A stretch of 64,000 nt of DNA, taken from positions 26,808-90,807 of the forward strand of contig CABUIY010000008.1 of the NCBI GenBank assembly GCA_902491765.1, read 5' to 3'. The stretch comes from an uncultured Collinsella sp. Lineage in GTDB: Bacteria > Actinomycetota > Coriobacteriia > Coriobacteriales > Coriobacteriaceae. Under the pieces are notes generated by a model. The model was not told where the DNA came from, searched no databases, and saw only the letters and a list, made by a program, of their open reading frames with translations. The position numbers and the translations under genes are program-made. Positions 7,946-16,799 of the stretch are shown here, piece after piece; within the stretch, counting starts at the first letter, position 1; the number at the start of each line of letters is the position of its first letter.

Positions 7946-8965
7946 CTAGTGGCGGAACAGCTCGCGGGCTCGGTCGCGGAGATTAGTTGCTCGAATGACG
8001 CCTTCGTAGCGATTGATGCGCAGACGCGGGAAGGCGTTAAAGAAGCGTAGGTCGCGGCGGCTGAGCGACACGCTTGGCACCGGACGGCTCATGCGCTTGC
8101 CGGCAAGGCGACGACTGAGCGACGGACGCGGCATGTTCGGCGCGGCATCGGCCACGCGGCGGGCGGCAAGCGCCAGGCCGCGAGCACCATCCGCGATAAA
8201 CGTCGGCATCGAAGCCTTCTCGCGCAGGGCATCGAGCGCGGCGTCACCCAGCTCGGCCAGCCACGCGTTAACGGCACGGCTACGGATGTGCGTCTGTGCC
8301 ACCGAGTCAATCGTAGAATCGGGAATACGTTCGAGCATTGAGTCCGAGGCATCGGCAAGCGACTCATTGATGCGGTCGGCAAGGTCGGCCCGGACGCGCT
8401 CCAGCTGATCGGACAGACGCCGCCAGCTCGCCAGCGAGCACAACGCGTCGACCATCATCGCGACCGCGACGATAAAGGCGGACAGCCGCACAATCAGCAC
8501 CGGCAGATGACCAAGCAGCCCCAGCAATGCCGGCTCCACTAAACGGCAAATGCACAGCGCACCCAGGCCAAACGCGCATGCCCAGTACAGGCAGATGCGT
8601 CCGTGCAAGTTAAACGGCAGGTGCGAGTAATCCCAAAAGCGAGCGCCCGTTGTTTTTTCCAACAGCACGCCTACGCTGTACTCAATCACGCTGCATACGA
8701 GCGCTGCAGCGACAAACTGGCTCGACGCGTCAGGAATTCCGCGCAACAGCAGCCAGCAGGCAATGCCGCCCGCGCCATAGATGGGGCAACACGGTCCCAG
8801 CAAAAAGCCGCTGTTGGCAAAGCGTCCGTGGTTGAGCATGGCGCAGACCGTCGATTCCCATGCCCAGCCGCAAAACCCGTAGAAGGCGAACGAGAGCACC
8901 AGTGCCGAAAGCGGACAGGCGGCAAGCGTCGCGCCGTCAAATGCCATGTCGATCGCGGTCCCCAC
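7946..8965 (-). CDS. CmpB/PF06541-type putative ABC transporter permease family membrane protein
   Basis: A 339-residue membrane protein. The N-terminal half has about five membrane segments and carries the family hallmarks WAWEST, GRFANSGFLLGP, PIYGAGG, and later FWDYSHLPFN and GRICL. The C-terminal half (from about residue 185) is soluble, helical and basic. The family is named putative ABC permease, but its function is unknown. The start is GTG: GGAGAGG lies seven bases upstream, inside the end of the HD gene, whose stop codon is three bases before this start. The two are therefore translationally coupled. Confidence 0.85.
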   Translation of the reverse strand: MGTAIDMAFDGATLAACPLSALVLSFAFYGFCGWAWESTVCAMLNHGRFANSGFLLGPCCPIYGAGGIACWLLLRGIPDASSQFVAAALVCSVIEYSVGVLLEKTTGARFWDYSHLPFNLHGRICLYWACAFGLGALCICRLVEPALLGLLGHLPVLIVRLSAFIVAVAMMVDALCSLASWRRLSDQLERVRADLADRINESLADASDSMLERIPDSTIDSVAQTHIRSRAVNAWLAELGDAALDALREKASMPTFIADGARGLALAARRVADAAPNMPRPSLSRRLAGKRMSRPVPSVSLSRRDLRFFNAFPRLRINRYEGVIRATNLRDRARELFRH

Positions 8966-8968
8966 CGT

Positions 8969-9526
8969 CTACCCTCTCCTCTTTTCACTCGAATCTTTGC
9001 TCGAGCCGTCGCTCGAGCCCTCGCTCAAATCGTTCGCGTCGTCTTTGCGCGGCAGGCGGCCGGCGACCGTCTCGCGCAGAGCACACCATTTATCCGCCAG
9101 GCACACAATCCAAGCCTCACGACACGTCGGCGGCACCGGCACCAGCGGAAACATATGCCGCACGATAATATTCCGTTCGCGCGACGTCAGCTCAAAATCT
9201 TCCTCCGCGCGCGCTAGGGCAAAAAACGGGTGGCGAAAGCCATGCAGCCGATGGCTTGGGTCGGGATCGTGCCAATCGTAGAGAAAGTAATCGTGTAACA
9301 AGGCTCCGCGCAGCAGCGAGGCACGGTCGATCGAAACACCGACGCGGCCCAGGCGCTCGGCAAAGGACAGGCTCGTCCGCGCTACCGAAGTCACATGTGC
9401 ATAGACCGTCACGTCGCCATGCTGGATAAACTCGCGCGTCAGGTCCAAGCGGCCCGCCTGGGCGAGCTGGCGGGCGGCATCGTCGACCTCGTGCGCGATT
9501 TTCTCGGCACGAACGGCATCGGACAT
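8969..9526 (-). CDS. HD-domain protein (putative phosphohydrolase)
   Basis: A 185-residue protein with an HD metal-binding core: HVTSVART supplies the first His and LLRGALLHDYFLYDWH the HD pair. Later His residues are in GFRHPFF and IVRHMFP. It resembles the small HD family annotated as phosphohydrolases. The C-terminal 20 residues are Ser/Asp/Lys-rich low complexity, encoded by short GCTCGAGCC-like direct repeats. The ATG of MSDAVRAEK has GGAGG six bases before it. It is coupled to the downstream CmpB-like gene, a pairing that probably has functional meaning. Confidence 0.85.
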   Translation of the reverse strand: MSDAVRAEKIAHEVDDAARQLAQAGRLDLTREFIQHGDVTVYAHVTSVARTSLSFAERLGRVGVSIDRASLLRGALLHDYFLYDWHDPDPSHRLHGFRHPFFALARAEEDFELTSRERNIIVRHMFPLVPVPPTCREAWIVCLADKWCALRETVAGRLPRKDDANDLSEGSSDGSSKDSSEKRRG

Positions 9527-9614
9527 GCTGCCTCCTTCCAGCGGCTCACGGCGGCAAGCCACGGCCTGCACGTATTGAAAAAATCATCATCGAATCTATC
9601 AGTATGGCATCGGA

Positions 9615-9728
9615 CAAAACGTTTTGCCCCACCAGTTGGCGAATTACCGCGCCGCCGTCACATATCAAACGCCAAAATGTGCGAGACTGTCTTGTGCAAT
9701 TGTGTCGGCCGAGGGAGCGCCGGCGCTC
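9615..9728. promoter_or_regulatory. Palindromes upstream of the DXS-family gene
   Basis: CAAAACGTTTTG (9615-9626) is a perfect 12-bp palindrome of the LacI/CcpA type. GAGCGCCGGCGCTC (9715-9728) is a perfect 14-bp palindrome ending 25 bases before the ATG, which could form a 5' leader hairpin or bind a regulator. No function is shown. Confidence 0.35.
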
Positions 9729-9753
9729 GATTCGCATGGAGTAACCCACAACG

Positions 9754-11535
9754 ATGCTGCTTACGCAAACGACAACGCCCGAGGACGTCAAGGCTCTTAA
9801 TCGTGCCGAGCTCCCGCAGCTCTGCGACGAGATTCGCCACGCCATCCTCGAAAGCTCCGCCGCCGTCGGCGGGCACGTTGCCCCCAACCTGGGCGTCGTT
9901 GAGCTTACGGTCGCGCTCCATCGCGTGTTTAACTCCCCTATCGACAAGATTCTCTTTGACGTTTCGCACCAGACCTACGCCCACAAGGCGCTGACTGGGC
10001 GCGCGTACACTTATATCGATCCGAAGCGCTTTGGCGAGGCCTCTGGCTTTGCCAATCCCGACGAGTCCGAGCACGACCTGTTCGCCATGGGCCATACCTC
10101 CACGTCGGTGAGCCTGGGCTGCGGCCTGGCGCACGCTCGTGACCTGGCGGGCGATGCGTACAACGTCATCACCATCATTGGCGACGGCTCGCTTTCGGGC
10201 GGCCTGGCGTTTGAGGGCTTCAACAATGCCGCCGAACTCGACAGCAACCTGATCATCATCGTCAACGATAACGACCAGTCCATCGCCGAGAACCACGGTG
10301 GCCTCTATCGCAATCTGGCCGAGCTGCGCGCCACCAACGGCACCTGTGAGCGCAACGTTTTCCGCGCGATGGGACTCGACTACCGTTATTTGGACGCCGG
10401 CAACGACGTGTTGGCCCTAGTCGACGCGCTGCAGGAACTGCGCAATATCGATCATCCCATCGTGCTGCACGTCTCCACCGCCAAGGGCAAGGGCTTTGAG
10501 CCGGCCCAGAGCGACCCCGAACGCTGGCACCACGTGGGTCCGTTTGACATGGCGACCGGGCGCAAGCTCTGCCCGGGCCATCCGAGCGAGCCTGCGCCGC
10601 GCACCTACGCCGACATTACGGGCGAGGCGCTCAGCGCCGCCATCGAGCGCGATCCGCAGGTCGTGGGCATCACGGCCGCCACACCCTACATCATGGGCTT
10701 TACACCCGAGCTTCGCGCTGCCGCCGGCAAACAGTTCGTCGATGTGGGCATTGCCGAGGAGCACGCCGTGACCTTTGCCACCGCGCTTGCGCGCTCGGGC
10801 GCCAAGCCAGTCTTTGGTGTGTACGGCACGTTTTTGCAGCGCGCCTACGACGAACTCTGGCACGACCTGTGCCTCAACGACGCCCCGGCAACCATTTTGG
10901 TGTTTGGTGCGTCTATCTTTGGCACCACGTCCGAGACGCACCTCTCGTTCTTTGATATTTCCATGTTGGGCGGTCTTCCCAACATGCACTACTTGGCGCC
11001 GGCCTGCATGGAGGAATATCTGTCCATGCTGAGCTGGTCGCTCGACCACCGCGAGCATCCCGTGGCAATCCGCGTACCGGGCATCGGCCTGGTAAGCCGC
11101 CCCGACCTTGCGCCCGCCGAAGACACCGACTACAGCGCCGTTCGCTACAACGTGGTGCGTCAGGGCCGCGACGTTACCGTGCTCGCGCTTGGCGATTTCT
11201 TTGAGCTGGGTGAGCGCGTGGCAAACCGTCTGACTGCCGAGTACGGCATCGAGGCCACGCTCGTCAACCCGCGCTTTGCAACCGAGCTCGACCGCGAGTT
11301 CCTCGACAGTCTTGCCGCCGAGCATCGCGTCGTCGTCACCCTCGAGGACGGCATCTTGGACGGCGGCTGGGGCGAGCGCGTGGCATGCTATCTGGCATGC
11401 ACGCCGTTGCGCACGCGCACCTTTGGCATCGCCAAGGGCTTTCCCGACCGCTACGATCCCAACGAACTGCTCGCGCAGAACGGCATGACGGTCGAGAACA
11501 TGGCCGCCGAAGCCGTAAGGCTACTCAACGAGTAA
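9754..11535 (+). CDS. dxs: 1-deoxy-D-xylulose-5-phosphate synthase family protein
   Basis: A 593-residue thiamine-diphosphate enzyme, slightly shorter than usual DXS (620-640). Matches to DXS in order: GGHVAPNLGVVELTVALH, DVSHQTYAHKALTGR, MGHTSTSVS, the ThDP motif GDGSLSGGLAFEGFNNA with VNDNDQS, then GIAEEHAVTFATALA holding the catalytic Glu, and a C-terminal transketolase-C domain. DXS makes DXP from pyruvate and glyceraldehyde-3-phosphate for isoprenoids, thiamin and pyridoxal. Several usually strict DXS residues differ (for example SETHLSFFD where DGQTHQGxFD is typical), so a second, divergent DXS paralogue is possible. A strong terminator follows. Confidence 0.82.
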   Translation: MLLTQTTTPEDVKALNRAELPQLCDEIRHAILESSAAVGGHVAPNLGVVELTVALHRVFNSPIDKILFDVSHQTYAHKALTGRAYTYIDPKRFGEASGFANPDESEHDLFAMGHTSTSVSLGCGLAHARDLAGDAYNVITIIGDGSLSGGLAFEGFNNAAELDSNLIIIVNDNDQSIAENHGGLYRNLAELRATNGTCERNVFRAMGLDYRYLDAGNDVLALVDALQELRNIDHPIVLHVSTAKGKGFEPAQSDPERWHHVGPFDMATGRKLCPGHPSEPAPRTYADITGEALSAAIERDPQVVGITAATPYIMGFTPELRAAAGKQFVDVGIAEEHAVTFATALARSGAKPVFGVYGTFLQRAYDELWHDLCLNDAPATILVFGASIFGTTSETHLSFFDISMLGGLPNMHYLAPACMEEYLSMLSWSLDHREHPVAIRVPGIGLVSRPDLAPAEDTDYSAVRYNVVRQGRDVTVLALGDFFELGERVANRLTAEYGIEATLVNPRFATELDREFLDSLAAEHRVVVTLEDGILDGGWGERVACYLACTPLRTRTFGIAKGFPDRYDPNELLAQNGMTVENMAAEAVRLLNE

Positions 11536-11536
11536 G

Positions 11537-11576
11537 AAAACCTCCGCAAGGAAAGCATCCCTGCGGAGGTTTTTAT
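11537..11576 (+). terminator. Rho-independent terminator after dxs
   Basis: Stem AAAACCTCCGCA (11537-11548) pairs with TGCGGAGGTTTT (11562-11573), followed by a T-rich run. Confidence 0.9.
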
Positions 11577-11592
11577 TTTCGCGACGCGATTA

Positions 11593-11808
11593 TCTCAATC
11601 TGTAACATCTATGGCCTGAATTCCCGTCTAACTGTTACAGATCGAGACAAGACGTCTTAGTCCCCGACGTTTGTCTCAATCTGTAACAGTTAGGGACCTT
11701 TTGGCCGTCCAGATGTTACAGATTGAGACATTCGAATTCCCCTGAAGAGAAAATCTCGATCTGTAACAGTTACTCGGCAAAAATGGCTGCAGATGTTACA
11801 GATCGAGA
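11593..11808. repeat. Three tandem palindromic units, TCTCRATCTGTAACA family
   Basis: Units at 11593-11647, 11672-11730 and 11754-11808 each begin TCTC(A/G)ATCTGTAACA and end TGTTACAGAT(C/T)GAGA, about 55-59 bp long with variable loops. Arms pair over about 15 bases. They fill the gap between dxs and the ABC operon. A partial relative of the CCTGTCCCTTTTTGG repeat follows at 11849-11879. Confidence 0.88.
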
Positions 11809-11919
11809 CAAAACAGCAAGGCATGCCGCTGCATCGGTCAGAACCACCACAAAGGTGCCTGTCCCTTTTTGGTAGGTAGAATTACCCATAAGGCAAGTAT
11901 GTTTCTGAGTTATTTCGTG

Positions 11920-11949
11920 TTGACCCATTTGAGCGGGATAGGGTATAAC
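11920..11949 (+). promoter_or_regulatory. Sigma-70-type promoter of the amino-acid ABC operon
   Basis: TTGACC (11920-11925) and TATAAC (11944-11949) are 18 bases apart and lie 43 bases before the lipoprotein start. Confidence 0.7.
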
Positions 11950-11992
11950 TCTACTCAACCGCTAGGGATTTTATTGAGAAAGGTGTTCTCCC

Positions 11993-12988
11993 ATGAGCAA
12001 GAACCTCTCCCAGCAGGTCGTTCTCGACCGCCGCGGCTTCGTTGCCGCCACCTTCGCAACCGTCGCCGGCCTTGGTCTTGCCGGCTGCTCCGACACCAGC
12101 GCCGAGGCCGACAAGGGTTCCGCCGCCGGCTCCTCCAAGAGCTCCAAGGATACCGAAGTTTCCGCCACGCTCGACGCTAAGGCATTCGACAAGCTCGTCG
12201 ACAACGGCCCCAAGGCCGATGACGACGCCATCGCCGCCAGCACCTGGGCCACGGCCGTTAAGGACGCCGGCGTCTTTAAGATCGGTGGCGTTCAGACCTC
12301 CACGCTCTTCTCCCTCCTCAACGAGAAAGACGGTCAGACCCGCGGCTTCGACGCCGGTATCGCACAGCTCCTGTCCAACTACATTCTGGGCGAGAACAAT
12401 GTCGAGATCACCCAGGTGACCTCGGACACGCGCGAGTCCGTCCTGCAGAACGGCCAGGTCGACGCTGTCTTTGCCACCTACACCATTACCGACGAGCGAA
12501 AGAAACTCGTTTCCTTTGCCGGTCCCTATTACTACACGCAGCAGGCTATCCTGGTGCTCGCCGACAACGACGACATCAAGAGCGTCGACGACCTGGCCGA
12601 CAAGAACGTCGCCGTCCAGTCCGGCTCCAACGGCCCCGCCATCCTGGAGGAGTTCGCTCCCAAGGCCAGCCAGCAGGAGTTCAAGACCGACGAGGAGGCT
12701 CGTCAGGCCCTCCAGCAGGGTCGCGTTGACGCCTACGTCATCGATAACAACATGCAGCAGAGCGCCCTGGTCCGCGAGCCCGGTAAATACAAGATCGCCG
12801 GCAAGCCCTTCGGCAGCAAGGAGCCCTATGGCATCGGTCTACCGCTCGATTCCGACGGCGTCGCCTTTGTCAACGACTTCCTTAAGAAGATCGAGGACGA
12901 CGGCACCTGGACCGAGCTGTGGCAGATCTGCATCGGCGACCGCACGGGCGACACCAATGTTCCCGAGCTGCCCGAAATCGGCGCCTAG
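11993..12988 (+). CDS. Amino-acid ABC transporter substrate-binding lipoprotein
   Basis: A 331-residue extracytoplasmic binding protein. The signal peptide has a twin-arginine pair (DRRGFVAAT, Arg13-14) and a lipobox ending at Cys32 (LAGC), so a Tat-exported lipoprotein is likely. A Ser/Lys-rich linker follows, then a type-2 periplasmic binding fold (SBP_bac_3) with TRGFDAGIAQLL and the SDTRESVLQNGQVDAVFATYTIT segment typical of glutamate/glutamine binders. It opens an operon with two permeases and an ATPase, in the order of GluBCDA-type systems. An attenuator-like hairpin after it would favour excess of the binding protein. Confidence 0.92.
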   Translation: MSKNLSQQVVLDRRGFVAATFATVAGLGLAGCSDTSAEADKGSAAGSSKSSKDTEVSATLDAKAFDKLVDNGPKADDDAIAASTWATAVKDAGVFKIGGVQTSTLFSLLNEKDGQTRGFDAGIAQLLSNYILGENNVEITQVTSDTRESVLQNGQVDAVFATYTITDERKKLVSFAGPYYYTQQAILVLADNDDIKSVDDLADKNVAVQSGSNGPAILEEFAPKASQQEFKTDEEARQALQQGRVDAYVIDNNMQQSALVREPGKYKIAGKPFGSKEPYGIGLPLDSDGVAFVNDFLKKIEDDGTWTELWQICIGDRTGDTNVPELPEIGA

Positions 12989-13076
12989 GCAACGAGCCTG
13001 GTAACGGCCGCAACGAAACCATATGGAAACGCACGATGCGCTTTATTGCGGTAAACTGTTTCCTCACAGAGTTGTC

Positions 13077-13108
13077 GGGGCTTCCGTACACACGGGAGCC
13101 CCTTTCCT
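13077..13108 (+). terminator. Attenuator-like hairpin inside the ABC operon
   Basis: GGGGCTTCCG (13077-13086) pairs with CGGGAGCCCC (13093-13102), followed by TTTCCTT. It lies between the binding-protein gene and the first permease gene and probably reduces readthrough. Confidence 0.65.
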
Positions 13109-13126
13109 TATCGGCGGGAGGTCCGC

Positions 13127-13786
13127 ATGAGTCTCTCCGAACTCTGGTCGCTCTATGGCCAGAACTATATCGACGCGCTGCTAGCAACCTGGGGCATGAC
13201 ACTTGAGTCGTTTGTCATCGCCATGGTGCTGGCCGTCGCCGTCACCGTGATGCGCGTGTCGCCGCTCAAGCCGCTGCGCGTCTTTGGCGACCTGTATGTC
13301 CAGGTCTTCCGTAACATCCCCGGCATCGCGCTGCTCATCATCGTCGTCTATGCGCTGCCGCCGCTCAAGGTCGTCCTACCCTACCGCACCTGCGTTATCG
13401 TCGCCACGGTTCTTTTGGGCTCGGCCTTTGGCTCCGAGAACTTTATGAGCGGCATCAACACCGTCGGCGTCGGCCAGGTGGAAGCCGCCCGCTCGCTGGG
13501 CATGAGCTTTAACCGTATCCTCGCCAAGATCGTGATTCCGCAGGCGCTGCGCTCGAGCGTGTTGCCCATGACCAACCTCTTTATCGCCGTCATGCTCACC
13601 ACCGCGCTCGGCAGTCAGGTGCCACTTAAACCGCAGGAGCTCACCGGCGTGGTGAGCTACATCAACACGCGCTCGCTCGGCGGCGTCGCCGCGTTCTTTA
13701 TCTCGGCGCTCGGCTACCTGGGCACTGCCTTTGTGGTGAGCCACATTGGCAACTACATTGATAAGAAGGTGAGGATCCTCCGATGA
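13127..13786 (+). CDS. Amino-acid ABC transporter permease (GluC-like)
   Basis: A 219-residue His/Glu/Gln/Arg/opine-type permease with about five membrane segments. The EAA loop that docks on the ATPase reads VEAARSLGMSFNRILAKIVIPQAL. GGGAGG precedes the ATG. Its last codons overlap the start of the second permease by four bases (ATGA), a mark of translational coupling. Confidence 0.93.
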   Translation: MSLSELWSLYGQNYIDALLATWGMTLESFVIAMVLAVAVTVMRVSPLKPLRVFGDLYVQVFRNIPGIALLIIVVYALPPLKVVLPYRTCVIVATVLLGSAFGSENFMSGINTVGVGQVEAARSLGMSFNRILAKIVIPQALRSSVLPMTNLFIAVMLTTALGSQVPLKPQELTGVVSYINTRSLGGVAAFFISALGYLGTAFVVSHIGNYIDKKVRILR

Positions 13787-14616
13787 GCAAGCATTCCACC
13801 TCCGCGCTCACCATGCGCGATGCGCTCTACGAGGCTCCCGGCCCCAAGATGCGCGCCAAGATTCGCATCGGCACCGCCATCTCATTGGTTGCCGTGGCGG
13901 CGCTCATCGCCTTGGTACTGCAGCGCTTTTATGTGACCGGTCAGCTTTCGGTCCACTATTGGTATTTCTTTACGCACCTCTCCACCTGGAAGTTCTTACT
14001 TGCCGGCTTTGAGGGCACCGTTAAAGTCGCACTCACCGCTGGCGCCATCGCGCTGGTACTGGGCTTAGGCCTTATGCTCGGCCGCACCAGCGACATCAAG
14101 CCGCTGCAGCTGGTCTGCCGCGTGCTCACCGATTTCTTCCGCGGCGTGCCGAGCCTGCTGTTCATCTACTTCTTCTTTTTGGTGCTGCCCCAGTACAAGA
14201 TCGCGCTACCGTCGTTTTGGATGCTCACGCTTCCCGTCGCGCTCGCCGCAGCCGGCGTACTCGCCGAGATCTTCCGCGCCGGCGTCAACGCCGTGCCGCG
14301 TGGCCAGGTCGAGGCGGCCCAGGCGCTCGGTCTCTCCAAGGCTAAAATCACCTTTAAAATCGTATTGCCGCAGGCTATTCGATTTATCATTCCGTCGTTG
14401 ATCTCACAACTTGTAGTCGTGGTCAAGGACACCACCGTCGCCTATGTGGTGAGCTATCCCGACCTGATGCAAAATGCCCGCGTGCTCATTACCAACTACG
14501 ACGCCCTCGTGTCGGTCTACCTGGTGATCGCAGTCATCTACATCCTCATCAACGTCGCGATCAACAAGGCCGCTGTCTATGTTTCGCACAAGACCGGCGC
14601 GACCATCATCCGCTAA
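13783..14616 (+). CDS. Amino-acid ABC transporter permease (GluD-like)
   Basis: A 277-residue partner permease. The first 30 residues are a cytoplasmic extension, followed by six membrane segments. The EAA loop is VEAAQALGLSKAKITFKIVL. It overlaps the first permease by four bases and precedes the ATPase by 36 bases. The two permeases form the heterodimeric channel. Confidence 0.93.
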   Translation: MSKHSTSALTMRDALYEAPGPKMRAKIRIGTAISLVAVAALIALVLQRFYVTGQLSVHYWYFFTHLSTWKFLLAGFEGTVKVALTAGAIALVLGLGLMLGRTSDIKPLQLVCRVLTDFFRGVPSLLFIYFFFLVLPQYKIALPSFWMLTLPVALAAAGVLAEIFRAGVNAVPRGQVEAAQALGLSKAKITFKIVLPQAIRFIIPSLISQLVVVVKDTTVAYVVSYPDLMQNARVLITNYDALVSVYLVIAVIYILINVAINKAAVYVSHKTGATIIR

Positions 14617-14652
14617 CGCTTTACCATTTCGAGTCATAAGGAGCCGAGCACC

Positions 14653-15417
<765 letters not shown>

Positions 15418-15504
15418 CCCAATTGCCACGCGGGCAAATTCATCAGTAACGTTTGCTCCGCGCCACCCCTGTGCCATGTCCACCCGGATTCGAAAGCTAC
15501 GCCC

Positions 15505-16314
15505 ATGATCGGAACCCGCACCTCATCGTCCTACACTCCGCACGTCGACGTCGATCCCGCCGACCGTCCGCTCGTCCTGGTCGCACCACGCTGGGAAGAA
15601 GCGAAACCCTATTTGAGCGAGACGCTCTCCCCCAACGAGGAGATTGCGAGCGTCTTTGTCGATGCCATCCTTGCCGCCGGCGGCCTGCCGCTGCAGATGT
15701 CCATCACCGAGGACATTGAGGTCATCCGTCATTACGTCGATATCGCCGACGGCATCGCCATTCCCGGCGGCCCCGATGTCAATCCCAAACGTTGGGGCGA
15801 TGATCGACCCTACGACCCCACCCTCTGCTGCGAGATCCGCGATAGCTTTGAGTTTAAGCTGGTCGGCGAGGTGCTCCGCGCCAAAAAGCCGCTCTTTACC
15901 ACCTGCCGCGGCACGCAGTTGCTCAATGTCGCCACCGGCGGCACCCTGTGCATGGACGTGCCAAGCCTGGGCGCGCGCGAGGGCCGCACGCAGTGGCGCC
16001 ATACCCACGTGCTCAACGACCCCGTGCATCCCGTCGAGGTCGTGCCGGGCTCGTTGCTGGAGCGCGCGCTTGGCGGGCACAGGCTTATCCAGACCAACTC
16101 CGCACACCACTGCTGCATCGATCGTCTGGGTAAAAGCACGCGCTTGGTCGCCAAGGCAACCGATGGCGTGCCCGAGTGCATCGAAGTCGAAGGCCAACCC
16201 TTCTGCCTGGGCGTGCAATGGCATCCCGAGTACACCTGGCAGACGCTCGAAACCGACTTTAACCTCTGGAAGTCGTTTGTCGAGGCGGCAGTCAAGGTCA
16301 AGCAGGCCCGCTAG
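15505..16314 (+). CDS. Class I glutamine-amidotransferase-like hydrolase (PuuD-like, peptidase C26)
   Basis: A 269-residue gamma-glutamyl hydrolase-type enzyme. The catalytic triad is visible: Cys134 in TTCRGTQ, His240 and Glu242 in WHPEY. IPGGPDVNP forms the usual oxyanion neighbourhood. Relatives cleave gamma-glutamyl-GABA or other gamma-glutamyl amides to free glutamate. It lies 88 bases after the amino-acid ABC operon, so it may process what that system imports. A bidirectional terminator follows. Confidence 0.88.
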   Translation: MIGTRTSSSYTPHVDVDPADRPLVLVAPRWEEAKPYLSETLSPNEEIASVFVDAILAAGGLPLQMSITEDIEVIRHYVDIADGIAIPGGPDVNPKRWGDDRPYDPTLCCEIRDSFEFKLVGEVLRAKKPLFTTCRGTQLLNVATGGTLCMDVPSLGAREGRTQWRHTHVLNDPVHPVEVVPGSLLERALGGHRLIQTNSAHHCCIDRLGKSTRLVAKATDGVPECIEVEGQPFCLGVQWHPEYTWQTLETDFNLWKSFVEAAVKVKQAR

Positions 16315-16337
16315 CACGCGAACCACAAAACAGATAA

Positions 16338-16377
16338 GGGCGCCCCGCCGGCCACATGGTCCGGCGGGGCACCCTTT
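16338..16377. terminator. Bidirectional terminator between converging genes
   Basis: GGGCGCCCCGCCGG (16338-16351) pairs with CCGGCGGGGCACCC (16361-16374), followed by TTTC. It separates the + strand hydrolase from the - strand HPt gene. Confidence 0.85.
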
Positions 16378-16419
16378 CACCTATATGTGGCCGGCAAGCA
16401 GCCCAAGGCTCGCAAGCTC

Positions 16420-16776
16420 TTATTCAGCCGCCTCGCGCAGAGCCGACATCGTTGCCGCATATTGCTGCTGCAACGCATGCATTCCCTCGCGAGCGCCGTC
16501 AACGGCATCGGCGCCGCGAAGTGCTTCGGTCACCACGACCGCCGGCTCGTACAGATTATCGAATCCCAGGTTCTGGCTCACGCCCTTGAGCGTGTGCGCT
16601 GCCATAAACGCACCTTCGGCGTCTCCTGCCGCCATGGCGGCCTCCAGCTTGTCCATGCTCTCGTCATCCAAAAACTTGAGGGCAAAGCGGGCAAGCATTT
16701 CCTCGCCCATCAGCCGAGCGCACGCGTCATCATAATTAGCGCCGATCTTCTCATACGCCTCACGCATGGAAATCAT
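16420..16776 (-). CDS. HPt-domain phosphotransfer protein
   Basis: A 118-residue four-helix HPt protein. The phospho-accepting His61 is in AAHTLKGVSQNLGF. It follows the GGDEF-REC-HD-GYP gene by 23 bases on the same strand, with AAAGGAG before its ATG. The pair probably forms part of one phosphorelay, the HPt passing phosphate to or from the REC domain; no histidine kinase is in the window. Confidence 0.9.
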   Translation of the reverse strand: MISMREAYEKIGANYDDACARLMGEEMLARFALKFLDDESMDKLEAAMAAGDAEGAFMAAHTLKGVSQNLGFDNLYEPAVVVTEALRGADAVDGAREGMHALQQQYAATMSALREAAE

Positions 16777-16799
16777 GGATTAAAACTCCTTTGGTCAAA

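Noticed and set aside
9615..9626. CAAAACGTTTTG as an operator of the fructoside LacI protein
   Set aside because: It has the ACGTTT core but lacks the TGTCA flank of the operators at 50601-51783; it is kept only as an unassigned palindrome.
11593..11808. Possible CRISPR array
   Set aside because: Each unit is itself a palindrome with a variable centre, only three units exist and no cas gene is near. They are tandem palindromic elements.
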